A stretch of 64,000 bases of DNA from Leptodontidium sp. MPI-SDFR-AT-0119 (Eukaryota; Ascomycota; Leotiomycetes; Helotiales; Leptodontidiaceae), in the NCBI GenBank assembly GCA_020726505.1, contig JAHLEZ010000001.1, positions 2,852,001-2,916,000 on the forward strand, given 5' to 3'. The position numbers and the translations under genes are program-made. Position 1 is the first letter of the stretch; every line of letters starts with the position of its first letter. The notes beneath the pieces are model-generated. The model was not told where the DNA came from. It did no database searches and saw only the letters and a list, made by a program, of their open reading frames with translations. Below are positions 46,512-58,090 of this stretch, in pieces.

Positions 46512-46991
46512 ATGGTTTCCACCGTTGCGCGGGACAAGAACATGTGGGACAACATCTTCCGCTTCCAACTGTGGCCATCTCTCACATTCGGTCATTTCTT
46601 TGAGTCTGAAGACTCTCTGATGCAGCCGGCTCCGATTACGAGGGGCAACACTCGCTCTAGCCGGCCCCTGGCTCTGCAGTGGTTGTCCGAATGCAGGGCC
46701 AACGCAGATGGCGAGCATTCGACGTGTCATGCTGGCGGTAATGCTTCGTGGTACCCTACGCGACTCCTGGACCTTTCCACGCTCGACGAGACGGGCAGGG
46801 TGCTCCTGGTAGTAACTAAGCTACTGGGTCATGCCTCGTTGGATCGGGGCGAGTATATCACGCTGAGCCATTGTTGGGGAGAATGGGGCGCCAAAGAGCT
46901 GCCCGTCCTCACTACATCTAACATCGATGAGAGAGTAGAGCGTGGCATGGACTTCTCCTTGCTTCCTCTTACTTTCAGAGACGCTATAGGA
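46512..46991 (+). pseudogene. Truncated HET-domain gene
   Basis: From ATG 46512 the frame contains LALQWLSECRAN, HSTCHAGGNASWYPTRLLDL, GEYITLSHCWGEWGAKELP, LTTSNIDERVERG and LLPLTFRDAI, which are the N-terminal blocks of a HET domain in order. At ~46,991, right after TFRDAI, family similarity ends and an AT-rich unrelated sequence begins; the frame then runs on to 47291 without likeness. The next expected block (LG..YLWIDSLCIIQD) is missing. So the gene was cut by insertion or deletion here. Confidence 0.7.
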
Positions 46992-49328
46992 GAATATTCA
47001 ACACCACTATTAAAAGATTTCTTTGCTTGTTCCTATTTCCAAATCACATGTTATATTGATTACTCAAACTTCATATGCACTATCTTTACATTGCAATTAT
47101 ACTCTCCCAAATTTCTGGTGCGGGGCAATTTAGTAACTACCGTCATGTCCTTTTTGTTATCGAATTTACTGTTATCGTCAATAGCAACAGAATCCACAGT
47201 CTCCGAATTCCCGTGTCGTGTTAGGTTTAACCCTCAAATTTCGAGGTTTTGGCATTCCCCCCACCCCCTCCCTTACCTTTCTACTCATTAAAAAAAGTCG
47301 TTCAGAAAATTAGATTTTTATCCTTGAGTCTGAGCACCCAACTCCCTCAAAATAAGAGGGTTTTCCATTCGCTCTAATTTAAGCCTTAAGTTGAAATCTT
47401 GTATGAAGCTTGGGGTATTTATATCAGAAGAAAAGACGTCATAGGGTGGGGAAGGGACATGACTGGGTGGATAGGCTGCTGAACTGAATCAGTTGGTTGT
47501 TGTGAATCATCGAGTTGTGTTTTCAAGTGAGAAGAAATGACTTAATCTACTGGATGTTTGTTGGAGGAATCTTCCTCAGTTTTGAGGAGCTATATAAATA
47601 TTCTCAAGGGTGCTGAGTTGAACGGTAAGTCCAAAAATTCATTCAGTTTCTCGAAGACATGGGCAACCAGGGCGGATTGTTCTCTCCAGAAGTTGAATTC
47701 AAAATCAATTAGTCAGTATCTCCCCGCCAGTTCCAAATACCGTCCCAAATCATCCTGCAAAATACACTATGATATGCCAAAAACCTTTTACAGAATTTTC
47801 GACAAACCTATTGTTGTCATTTATCGAAGTGTTGCGACTTGGAGTTTTGTCAATGGAGTCTAGCTTACGAATATTTGCCTGCTCTGCGACTTCTGGACGA
47901 TTAGACTAATGGAGTTTGAAAAAGATGTTAGCATTAGGATATGCAATGCTGGGTACAGATAGTGGATGAAGTGAAGTCATATTCAAATCTGAGCAAAGTT
48001 CATTGTGCTTCCTCTGCTCTCATTCCTGTCTAATTGACGAGAATCTAATTCCTGCCTTGTACTGCTCTAAATATACGTATATGAGCAGGCAGATATCAGT
48101 GAAAGTAGTGTGAATGTGAAACACGGTTGGCGTGCCAGGCTAAGTTGCTAACCAAAGTGATTCCCAGCATCCCGATATAGGTGCTTTTCGTTTGCCACTT
48201 GGCTTGACTTCTACCTCATCTACCTCATGCACATTTTACGCAATTCCTCTCCAAACCAAAAATGATGATATGTAACCCCACCAAGAGCTATCTCAAGCTG
48301 CAAACCGGAAAGCATTCTCAAAATGGCTGCCTGTATGGAAGAGAAGACGGGAAGATCCGGGGGAAGATGTGGGTGTGATTTATTCTGTAGCTGCTAGAGA
48401 GCGGCTTGGTGGTATTTGGGAGTGGAGTTGAGAGGGGCGATGAGCGGTACTAATGTAGTAATGATGAACGAATTTGTGAGGGATGTCTGGGGTCGGAGTT
48501 GGGTGTTGTCATTTCATTAGTTTTTTGTCGAATAATTTAGTAGTTTGGGAAATCGTAGAACGGACACTTACGGTAAAGTTACATTCATGTAAGTGCAGCT
48601 CATCACAAAAATCTCAAGGCTTTAGCATAACCTCTAAATGTTGGTAAGGTATGGTGAGTCCGTTTCGGCAGAAGCCGCGCTTCTGTCCTTGTCATATCGG
48701 CAGAAGTTTCGATGAGGATAGATATTTTCACAAGCTCCTTCTGCACCTTTATATATTTAAAAGCAACTTTTCACCATGGATTGGTCAGCGATGGAGGAAG
48801 GAGTTAGTGAATACAATCTTGAAGTTGAGGGGCTCTAGGTTTGCTATTTGTGGCATTTACATATACAGACATGACATTGAACACACACCTAAGTCCAGCA
48901 CGATGTTGATCCCTCAGATCTGGATCTTGATTTTGAATCCTCGAGTTGGATATCGATCTGAGTTTGGATTTGAGTCTGTAATTATTCCTAGCGAAGAAGC
49001 GATGGAAAAGGTTAGAAGAAGGGAGAAACATGCAAGATATAATTGGAGCTTTGGGGGCTGAGAGATTGAAGGAAAAGAAGTGACGTGGAGGTTGATATCG
49101 TTATTGTTATTGTTATACCAGTTATATACTTACTACATATACCGGCAGTATATTAGAATTAGTTGACGTCTTTCTTGTGACCTACTTAGAAGGTATTCCA
49201 TTGAGAAAATCAGAACTTGGTCCGTACGGTTGGTTCATGAGATATATCTTGTCGTAGTGAGATCGACAGAAACAGGACTTTGCTCAATAATCGGGACTGC
49301 TTCGCAAGGTATATATGTATAGTTCATC
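46992..49328. other. AT-rich gene-free interval
   Basis: No supportable gene. The start (46,991-47,420) is the AT-rich sequence that ends the truncated HET gene and may be an inserted element of unknown type. A 136-codon plus frame at 48651-49061 has no recognisable domain. The last ~250 bases are the 3' flank of the intact HET gene. Confidence 0.35.
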
Positions 49329-51533
49329 CTATATGATAGTAACTAGCGTCACCGTTCCCTTCTCCGGCATCATGTACTCTTTCATTCGAGCTTCATCATG
49401 CCACCCGGCATTATACAGCCCCACACGTCGATACAACCCCTTCCTCCCATCGCATCTCCTCAACACTAGAGCTAAGCGTAGGGATTCGCCATCCCAAGCC
49501 TTCCCAGCACCGGTATTATATTTCTGAAGCGGCAGGGGAAAGAAAAAATGGAATGCCGCATCTTCATTCTTGCTCCCGAGGAAGAGCTTTTCTTCAGGCT
49601 GGTGTGGGTCGTCGAACATGACACCTAGCTTTGTTCTTAACGGCTCGTCTTTGATTTTGAAGGAGTGGTCCCAGACGCGCAGGTAGCCTCTCATGGTGAG
49701 GCGAGCCTCGCGAACGTCGCCGAAGGGGTCTGAAGTCGATTGCAAATCGATCTCTACCTGCTCGGTTGTTTCCCAGTCTGTCTTTGGCGCAGAAGGGTGG
49801 TAGTATTCTTTTGTGAAAAAGAATTTGATAGTTCCACTATTAGAAGCCCAGGACCACGAGGGAGCGATGGTTGTATTGGATTTCCGATGCACCCAGCCAG
49901 AGTACCAGAAAAGATGTGGGTATATATCCGAAAGCCACATGCCCGCACAATAAACGTCCATGGTCTTGGAATGGATCAATTGCGCGAGGCCAGAGATCGC
50001 CTTTAAGATATCCGTCTGGTGCGTCAAGTTGCGACGAGTGTAGAACTCGATCGAGCGTCTCCAGTATGCCATGTATTTTGAGTTTCGTGCCACCTCGCTA
50101 AGCGAAGGATCATTTGATGCAATAAACTCAGTATACCGACCAGGAGTGTCTTCACTTCGCTCGAGGATGGAGTTCAACGGCCCGTTGGAGTTGATGAGCT
50201 TGGATTTACAATCCCAACTGATCTGATCTTTGTAGAACAGTACCACCCTAGGCGAAAGAATCCGTTCCTGGAATGTCCACGCTCGGGTGTTCAACGGCTC
50301 CACAATTCGATCGACACCCTTTTCGACATCTTCGAATTCCACAAAAACGGATCCGTTGGCGGCATCGGAAAGCTTGAAGGGTATCTTGCACTCGGGTGGT
50401 TCTGTGTATTTGGGTTTCTGGAATATCCCACCATGAACAGAGCGCGATGCAGCGGCAGCGAATGTGATTGAAGCGTTTCCATAAACCTCATGCATAGTTG
50501 CACTCTCACGGCGAAAATCCTCACCACCATCACCCTCCTGTATGATACAAAGGGCGTCAATCCAGAGGAAGCGGAACCCAAGCCTTCGAGTAATCTCCAC
50601 GGCATCCCTGATTGTCTGAGGCAGGGTTGCAGAATCAAAAACAAGGTTCGGTATGTCTAGTTGGGACTTTCTTAGTACATAATTTGCTCCAGATTCACCC
50701 CAACAGTAACTGAGAGAAACATAGCGATCCTTGTAACCAAAAGGTGGGGTAAAAAGCTTTGGATCCTGTCGACTTCCTCTGATTCCGACATCGAGAAGCC
50801 GAGTTGGCAACTGTGCAATGATAGGAGAATTGCAACCGCTACACCAACGGGTGTTAAGTATATGCACCTTGGAAGGGTTTAAAAGATCTTTGAAATATTA
50901 TCTTAGGGCATGCTTACGAATGATGATAAACACAATTGTCTAACCAGGATTTGATCAACCGAAAGCTCTCATCCGAAGCAAAATCCTTGATGAAAGGCCG
51001 TCTAAGAACAGACTCAGCAGCCAAATCATCTACGCTCACCCATTAGCAACCATTTTCACCAAAAAAAAAAAAATACCCACCAAACACCAACACAGACCAT
51101 GAGTAGTATAAAAAGTCAAACAATGCACAAAAGGATCCTCGTCCCGATCAACCCCCGTAACGACCTTAGGCCCCTCCACGTCTCCCTCCTCCATTAACGC
51201 CATCCTCTCCTGCAAGCTCAGCGCCCTCCTAATACCAACCAGCCGAATCGGCCGCTCAACACTCAGATCGAAATGCTCATACAGCAGGTAGCAAAAGCGA
51301 CATCCCGCATCAGCCTCAGCGATGATTTGGCTCGGCAGACCATGAGAGACGGGGGTGCCAGCCCTGAGGGCAGGGAAGTCGATACTTTGGCAATGCGAGC
51401 AGAGCTTTGTGGTTGGGCCTGTTGGTGGGGAGGTGAAAACCGTGGAGATGAGGCTGGAGGAGGACGAGATCGAGGATTTGCTGCGGTGGAAGAGCATCTC
51501 CATGCGGTGACGGCGGGGGGATTTGGGTTCCAT
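49329..51533 (-). CDS. HET-domain (heterokaryon incompatibility) protein, intact
   Basis: Three exons on the minus strand, 51533-51098, 51029-50918 and 50838-49329 (phases 1 and 2), give 685 residues without interruption. The head has a Ser-rich stretch and CSHCQSIDFPAL..GCRFCYLLY, the Cys motif often found before HET domains. Exon 2 gives LIKSWLDNCVYHHSGC with exon 3. The HET core follows: PTRLLDVG, YVSLSYCWGESG, LPQTIRDAVEITRRLGFRFLWIDALCIIQEG, MHEVYGNASITFAA and RAWTFQERILSPRVVLFY. A C-terminal part with APSWSWAS completes the usual plan. The exon 3 start at 50838 is preferred over a GTG at 50867 because it restores the conserved His..Cys spacing. HET proteins trigger programmed death of fused cells on nonself recognition. 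It is the only intact member among the relics here. Confidence 0.9.
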
Positions 51534-52884
51534 TGGAGAACGAGGTGGGTTGAGATTGCTCGTTAGGAGAAGGAAGTGGTATGTTCGGGGTTTGGGATTC
51601 TTGGGCTGGTCATGAATAGATAAGAAGGGGGGAGACGAGGCTTGCCACAGTATGCGTGGTCACGTGCAATCTCTGACTTGCTATTTACGTAACAATTTTT
51701 CCCCCCTTATTCTTTTATGTTTGATGTGTTTGAAATAATGGGTATAAAGATTGAAATTTCAATTGTGTGCTCAAAGGTCTATACACTTTGTAGGTTTGAT
51801 TTTGCTATCAAACTGCGGGTTGTTGTCAATGATAGTCTTTCGCTCTTTCGCTTCACAGCTTCGATGTATGCCTCTACCAAAGCCCCTACCCCGCTGATAT
51901 CAGGATACCAAAAAAAAAGTACATGTTTGACCCACCATGCAGCGGAAAGCGACCTTCCATGCTCTAGACAGAGGCCAAGACATGGGCCTTACTCGAAGAG
52001 GTAGTTTGTTTGTCGTTGTATTTCCCAGTCTGGGAGGAGGTGGGATTTTATATCTGTACTTGAGAGGTAGGTTTAGGTTAGAGTAGAGGGTAGGGAGGCA
52101 TGGTGGAAGAAAATGTGTGTGGGTTGAGGATTCGTCGATGGGGGTGAATAAAAAAAGGGACAAAGCCAAGCTGTTTACTCAGATCCTACGTTTGGCTTTT
52201 GGTATATGCCGCCTCGCCTGAGTCACCTCCATGCGGGTAGATATCTTCGCGGTGGCAGAGATAAATAATCTCCTGCTCTAGCAAGGTAGTGTAGTATGAA
52301 CGAAGATGAGGAATGATTTTCAGTATTACTTGGGTGAACCGACTTGCATTGCAGAGGAGGGATTGTGGTTGGAAGATTGGTGGGTGGGGTTTGAGAGATT
52401 GCAAGTGGCTCAGAGTGATAGAAGGGATTTAGTGGAATGAATACAGATGTTGGTACTTGTCTGACTTTTTGGATAGAAGGGGAGGCCGTTGTCGAGGGGG
52501 GATTTGTTGTCATTTCCTCGCTTCGATGGTCGTCTAATTTATTTTAATATCCAAGACGCAGCATGTAAGACAGAGGATGTTTTTTTCATTAATTTCAAAT
52601 GTTAACAAATATTAACTCTGTTTCTTTTTGGCGTTTGGGCTTTGGAAAGTATTCGGCCGTCGGAATGAGCCTGCATCCTGATTGACGATGAACTGTTCGA
52701 GTTTTTCCGGTGTTGTGTGTGGCGTTTCTGTTGCTGTTTATGTAATGGAGATCTGGGGAGAAAGAGATACTGGAATGGTGAGAAGAACTTCCACTTGGTG
52801 AATTGCTGGTAGTCACATGATCTTGAAAGGCATGGGAGGGTTGGACGGAAGGGTACCTAAGTAGGTACCTAGGGGGGGAGGTTT

Positions 52885-52900
52885 GGGGGGGGGGGGGGGG
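52885..52900. repeat. G16 homopolymer, preceded by other G runs
   Basis: Sixteen G in a row after a shorter G run at ~52,872-52,878. Such tracts can form G-quadruplexes and are prone to length error. Confidence 0.85.
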
Positions 52901-54459
52901 TGAGGCTTTGGTCCAAGAACAAGGTAAGTCGTGGCTTTCGAGGTGTTTGAGATAATCGGCGTTTGAACTGTCAATGTCTTTTTTTGAGCCAATAATAGAC
53001 AGTCATCGAAATGGATGGGGAGGTAAGGCAGGGATGTCAGCCCTGTACATGAACGAAGATACGAGGCAGTACTTTTTGATAGGGTTGGAAATCGCAATGA
53101 CTCTAAAGCACTTGAACAGGCAAATGACGAAGAAATAGATAGGTACTAGGTAGGTACCTTAGGTATGGGCACAGTGCAGAAATGTAGCAACGTCACATGA
53201 CCGGATATAAAATGGGGGTTGCAGGTGAGTTGGCAGGCGAGCAATCAAGAAGAAAGAACAACGAGTACGGAGAGTACGGAAGAGCCAGAGCAAAAAGGCA
53301 CACATCCATCCTAGCAAACCCCCGAGAATAAAGCAGATGATCAAAATCTGATAGTTCAAAACCGCCATCATCATGAGGCGTCGGCTTGAGCCGGAACATG
53401 GATCTCAACTCGTCTATCTCGGAAGTCGGTGAAGTCCAAACATCCGAATCTTCAGCAAATCTCGGAGCCGGAAACAATTGATTATGCAAGAATTAGCCAA
53501 TATTAAAGTCTCGGACTGGCTTCTAAACATCGTTGGAAGATCGTGTGATTGCATCCTGTCCTGTGATGTGGACCGGAGTAATGCTTTCTCATCTCTGAAT
53601 AATCACATCGCTTCTGGACCTGGCAAGAGAGTGGAAAGTGGTGGTGAAAGTGATCCATTTAAAGATTATCGCTTAAGCCGCCACCCACTGGCTTGGCTGG
53701 ATTATAGCCACATCATCCATACAAGACGGGGCTTGGCTTACTCATCGGCGGTAGAAAAAGCCAAATCAGATAAGCAATCCTTCAAGATGCAGTCCGGTGT
53801 GTGTGATGCTCACTGGCCCAACCATTACCTAGTTCATCTCGGAGCTAAGGTCCGGGATCTTCGGCGTTTGGGCTAGGAAGACGATGGATAGGGAAAGGAC
53901 GGATGCAGGTTTAGACGAGAAGAGAAAAGAACGAAGAGAGAAGTGGGTTAGTTGGTTGAAATCTTTATTTTTCTGTTTCAGTCAGCCCAACAGACCGATG
54001 ACGTCGGATGTATTTCTGGGAGGGTTTGACAACAACAGTGATTTGGAGGGACATGAATCGAGCTCAGGCCCGATGAAAGGATAGTTGTGATTGGCGCGTA
54101 GGAATGCCGAGGATGAGGCGCGGGAAGGATAAGGCTTTTGATTTGCTAGCAGGCTTGGCGAGTGACATCACACTTCAGAGGGGCGGAAACACGGCCGCGT
54201 CCACTCACACTCGCTCTCACACCCACCAGTTACCCACCCCACCAGCCACTAGCCACCTCACCGCCAGCCAGGTCTGGCCAGGCAAGTCACGTCCGTCCGT
54301 CCTGCTTGTTGACATTGGTGACAAGCAGAATCAGGGAATTAATTGCCGCCACAGCAAGCAAGCATACAGTAGCATGCACTGCGCTGATCAGCAAAAGGGT
54401 AATCGTAATCTTATCTTTCCTGTATTTTCTCACTCTCATCAACTCTAAGTTTTCTTCCC

Positions 54460-54817
54460 TTCCACGCTCAAGTTCAATTCAATCACCCCCAAATCCCCCC
54501 CTTCCCCCCCTCTCCCCTCCCATCAACCAACAACCTCACCGTCGCTGCTCGGTCTCACCTACCACGCGATCGGCAATCAAATAAATAGCTTCCGAGAGAT
54601 CCGCTCGCGCTCCTCGAATCCTCATTCGCCGTTGCATTACCTACAATCAGCTTCCAGACTCCCAACCAGCTTGAGTTTAGTGATTAATCAGCTGTGTGCA
54701 GACCCACCAAAGCTTTAACTGATCCCCAGTCCCACCGACAACGACACCCTTTTCCTTCTACTACTCTCCTACTCTCCTTCTTCTTTCCAACGATACCCAA
54801 GATACACGATCGCGATC
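54460..54817 (+). promoter_or_regulatory. Pyrimidine-rich leader of the ErdS-type gene
   Basis: The plus strand is strongly C/T-rich (aatcccccccttccccccctctcccctccc) from ~54,465, with further CT blocks at 54,740-54,790 just before the ATG at 54818. CT-rich tracts before the start are common in well-expressed housekeeping genes of filamentous fungi. No TATA box is evident. Confidence 0.4.
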
Positions 54818-57800
54818 ATGTCGTTCCTCAAGAAACCCTTCCGCAAGCTCAAGGATATCAGCCATGTGGCCAGCGATTCCCACCCGAGTAAGACGGATAC
54901 TGATAGCACCTCGAACAAATCCTCGAACGGTACTGGCACACCGAACAATGGCCAGGCTAATGGGAATGGCAAGAACGCCAATGGCTCGGATGTGGATTCC
55001 AGACGCCAAAGTCGAGAAATTATCAACGCTGAGAGGGAACGTCGAAGTATGGACAAGCAACGAGCCAAAGCAGAGACGAGAAAGCGCGAGACCATGGCCA
55101 GGATAGAAGACGAGAAGTTCCTAGAGGAAGGCCCCGCAGATATGACGAGATTGTACAAACCATTCAGTATGAACATGAGCAAGAGATGGAACCACGAGAA
55201 CCGGGTCTTGTTCAAGAATCTGGATTTTGAGAGTATGTGTCTCTGTTGGGGAGTTGGGGTTTTTACTGACAATTCGCAGAAACGGAGGGCAAAGTTATTT
55301 CCTTTCGAGCCCGAATCCACACCCTCCGCCGTCTGAGTGCCAAACTGGTATTCATCGTTTTCCGCCAGCAGACAATGACCATCCAGGGAGTTCTGCAGAG
55401 TTTTAAACCAATCGAGGAATTGCAAAGTCTGTTTTCCAACCCCTCCATCCATTACCCCCGCTAACATTTCCCGCAGAGGATGAAGACAACGCTGGCACGA
55501 TTTCTGAACAGATGGTCCGAAGCGTCGAACATTACCCCAGCGAAACAATTGTCGTCGTACATGCCAAATTGCGCAAGGCTATGAAGAGGGTCAAGAATGC
55601 GACGGTCCATGATTTCGAATTGGAGGTATATGAGGTTCACAAGGTGGGGAATTTGACAGAGCACGTCCCATTTACCGTCTACGATGCCGAGAATATCAAT
55701 CGGGATAGGGATGATATTGAGGATGATGACGATGTTGAGTCTTCGCTATATCCTTCTGCGGCAGATACTCCCAAGGATACACCTAGGGATTCGCCGAAGG
55801 TTGGAACTCCACGATCTTCTACGGATATGATTCGAGCTTCGACGGACATCATTCGAAAAACTACCATTGGGCGGGGTTCAGCAGACAAGAGTCGCAGTAA
55901 GTGTTTTTCTGGCAGGAAGTAGTGCTTTGCTAACCCGGGACAGCCAGTATGGATGTGTTCAGATCCCAGAGATCACTTCCCCAGAGAGTCCGTCTCAACA
56001 ACCGTATTGTGGATCTTCGAACTGCTCCCTCACAAGCCATTTTCCGCATCCAATCCGGAATCTGCAATCTCTTCCGCACATATCTCGACGGCCAAGGCTT
56101 CATCGAGATTCACACTCCCAAGCTACAAGGTGGTGCTACTGAATCTGGAGCTTCAGTTTTCGAATTGAACTATTTCGGACGACCTGCTTTCCTTGCACAG
56201 TCTCCTCAATTGGCCAAGCAAATGGCTATCGCATCAGATTTTGAGCGTGTCTATGAGGTTGGACCTGTTTTCCGTGCAGAGGACAGTAACACACCAAGAC
56301 ATTTGACCGAGTATACTGGACTGGATTTGGAGATGGCTTTGGAGGAGCATTACCACGAGGCCTTGGACATCATTGATGGCATGTTCAAGAATTTGTGGAA
56401 GGGGATCTATGAACGCTATCAACCAGAGATTGACGTTATTTCCCAGTTCTACCCACAAGAGCGAGTTATGTGGTTGGAAGAGACACCTCGTATAAAGTTT
56501 GCTGATGGTGTCAAACTTCTGATTGAAGATGGTTGGGTTGACGAAGAGGGCAACCCGCCAAAGGATACTGAGGATTTGGCGACCAGAGCCGAAATCCGAC
56601 TGGGTGCAATTGTTCGAGAGAAGTACAAGACGGATTACTACATCTTGGACAAATTCCCCGCTTCCGCCAGGCCATTCTACACAATGCCCGATCCTGGAGA
56701 CAACAGATATACCAACTCTTTCGATATCTTCATGAGAGGACAGGAAATTCTCTCTGGAGGTCAGCGTATCCACGATGCCAAATTCCTCGAGAAGAACTTG
56801 AAAGCCAAGGGGATCCACCCCGAATCAATGATGGAATATCTTGAAGGTTTCCGTTGGGGTGCTCCACCTCATGCTGGTTGTGGCATTGGTCTTGAGCGTC
56901 TCACTTACCTCTTCCTCAATCTTGGCAACATCAGATTAGCATCTCTCTTCCCAAGAGATCCAAAATCTCTACCAGCTCAACCACCAAGATTGGCACTTCG
57001 TCACGAAGATGCCAGTACCACCAACCCACCGTGGGAACAGAAAGATTACGAAGACCCCGAGGAAGACACATCCGAAGAGGCCATGAACGGCATCGCAGAA
57101 CGCAAACACCAATTCCAACCCATCGAAAAGCTAATTGCCAACTATGGCGACGCAGCAAACACATCTTGGCTCGACAAGCGCTACAATGTCTGGCGCCACC
57201 CCTCTACAGGCGCAGCTCAAGGCTATATCATCCACAACAACTTCGCCATCGCAGTCGGTGAACCACTCTGCGCGAAATCCCAATACCCACAAATCATCTC
57301 CGCCTACCTCCAATTCCTCAAAGACGAGCACAAAGGGCTCAAACCCCTCTGGATGATCGCTGGACCCCAGGTAGAAGAATATCTCGGCGAGAAATTCCTC
57401 TGGCGAACACTCGGCTGCATTGCAGAAGAGCGTACCGATCCTCGCAACAACCCCGCCTCGAAAGACAAAGATCTCGCCCGAAAGATTCGTCACGCTGAAG
57501 CTGAAGGAGTCAAGGAGATCGATCTCCCATTCGGTGAACCGGTTCCCGAAGACCTCCGCGCCAAGATCGATGCAAGAGTCGAAGATTGGAAGAAGGGCCG
57601 TAAAGGCACACAAGTACATCTCACGCAAATCCGCCCTTGGGTCGACCAAGAGCATAGACGATACTACTACTCCCAAACACCCGACGGCATCATCCAAGCC
57701 ATCGTCGTACTCCACCAACTCTCCCCACAGAACGGATACCAAGTGAAATTCTCCCTCGAGTTCCCCGGCGCCCCATCCGGTACCATCGAATCGCTCATCC

Positions 57801-58090
57801 TGCACGCTCTCCGCAACGTCGCTGCCGCCGATCCGGAGTGTAAACAAGTCACCTTCGGCACGGGCGCTATGCCTACCCTTGAAGGAGGACGCAATCTGGG
57901 CAAGACGAAGACGAAGGCGCTTAGGAAGGCGTATGAGACTATTAATAAGCAGTTCAAGTTGACTAATAAGAGCGAGTTCCGCGAGAAGATGGGCGTTAGG
58001 AATGAGCCTGTTTTTGTGTGCTATCCGAGGGGTGGGCTGGGTGCGGGTGGTATTAGGGCTATTATGGGGTTCTTGGAGGAGGAGGGCTAG
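54818..58090 (+). CDS. erdS: Aspartyl-tRNA synthetase fused to DUF2156 transferase (ErdS-type ergosteryl-aspartate synthase)
   Basis: Four exons, 54818-55232, 55280-55399, 55477-55896 and 55944-58090 (all phase 1 junctions), encode 1033 residues. Residues ~1-130 are a basic, Asn/Ser-rich extension. Residues ~135-280 are the OB-fold anticodon-binding domain (KVISFRARIHTLRR, VVVHAKLRKA), followed by an acidic and Ser/Thr-Pro linker. Residues ~320-670 are the class II catalytic core, with motif 2 FRAEDSNTPRHLTEYTGLDLEM at ~428 and motif 3 GCGIGLERLTYLFL at ~631. From ~708 to the end lies a DUF2156 (LPG-synthase-like, double GNAT) domain (YGDAANTSWLDKRYNVWR...FVCYPRGGLGAGGIRAIMGFLEEEG). In fungi this fusion, ErdS, charges tRNA with aspartate and passes the aspartate to the 3-OH of ergosterol. 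The core gene lacks any lesion. Whether a separate cytoplasmic AspRS exists elsewhere cannot be seen. Confidence 0.93.

Larger units (their letters stand above)
51534..54817. other. Gene-poor interval with simple repeats, ending in the ErdS-type gene leader
   Basis: No gene is firmly supportable. A minus frame at 53489-53193 and a plus frame at 53478-53876 are possible small ORFs without recognised domains. ggtacctag/taggtacc words recur at 52,850-52,875 and 53,140-53,165. Confidence 0.4.

Noticed and set aside
54769..55548. 259-codon minus frame over the 5' end of the ErdS-type gene
   Set aside because: Antisense of real exons and introns; no domain.
57131..57847. 238-codon minus frame inside the DUF2156 part
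   Set aside because: Antisense shadow of the last exon.
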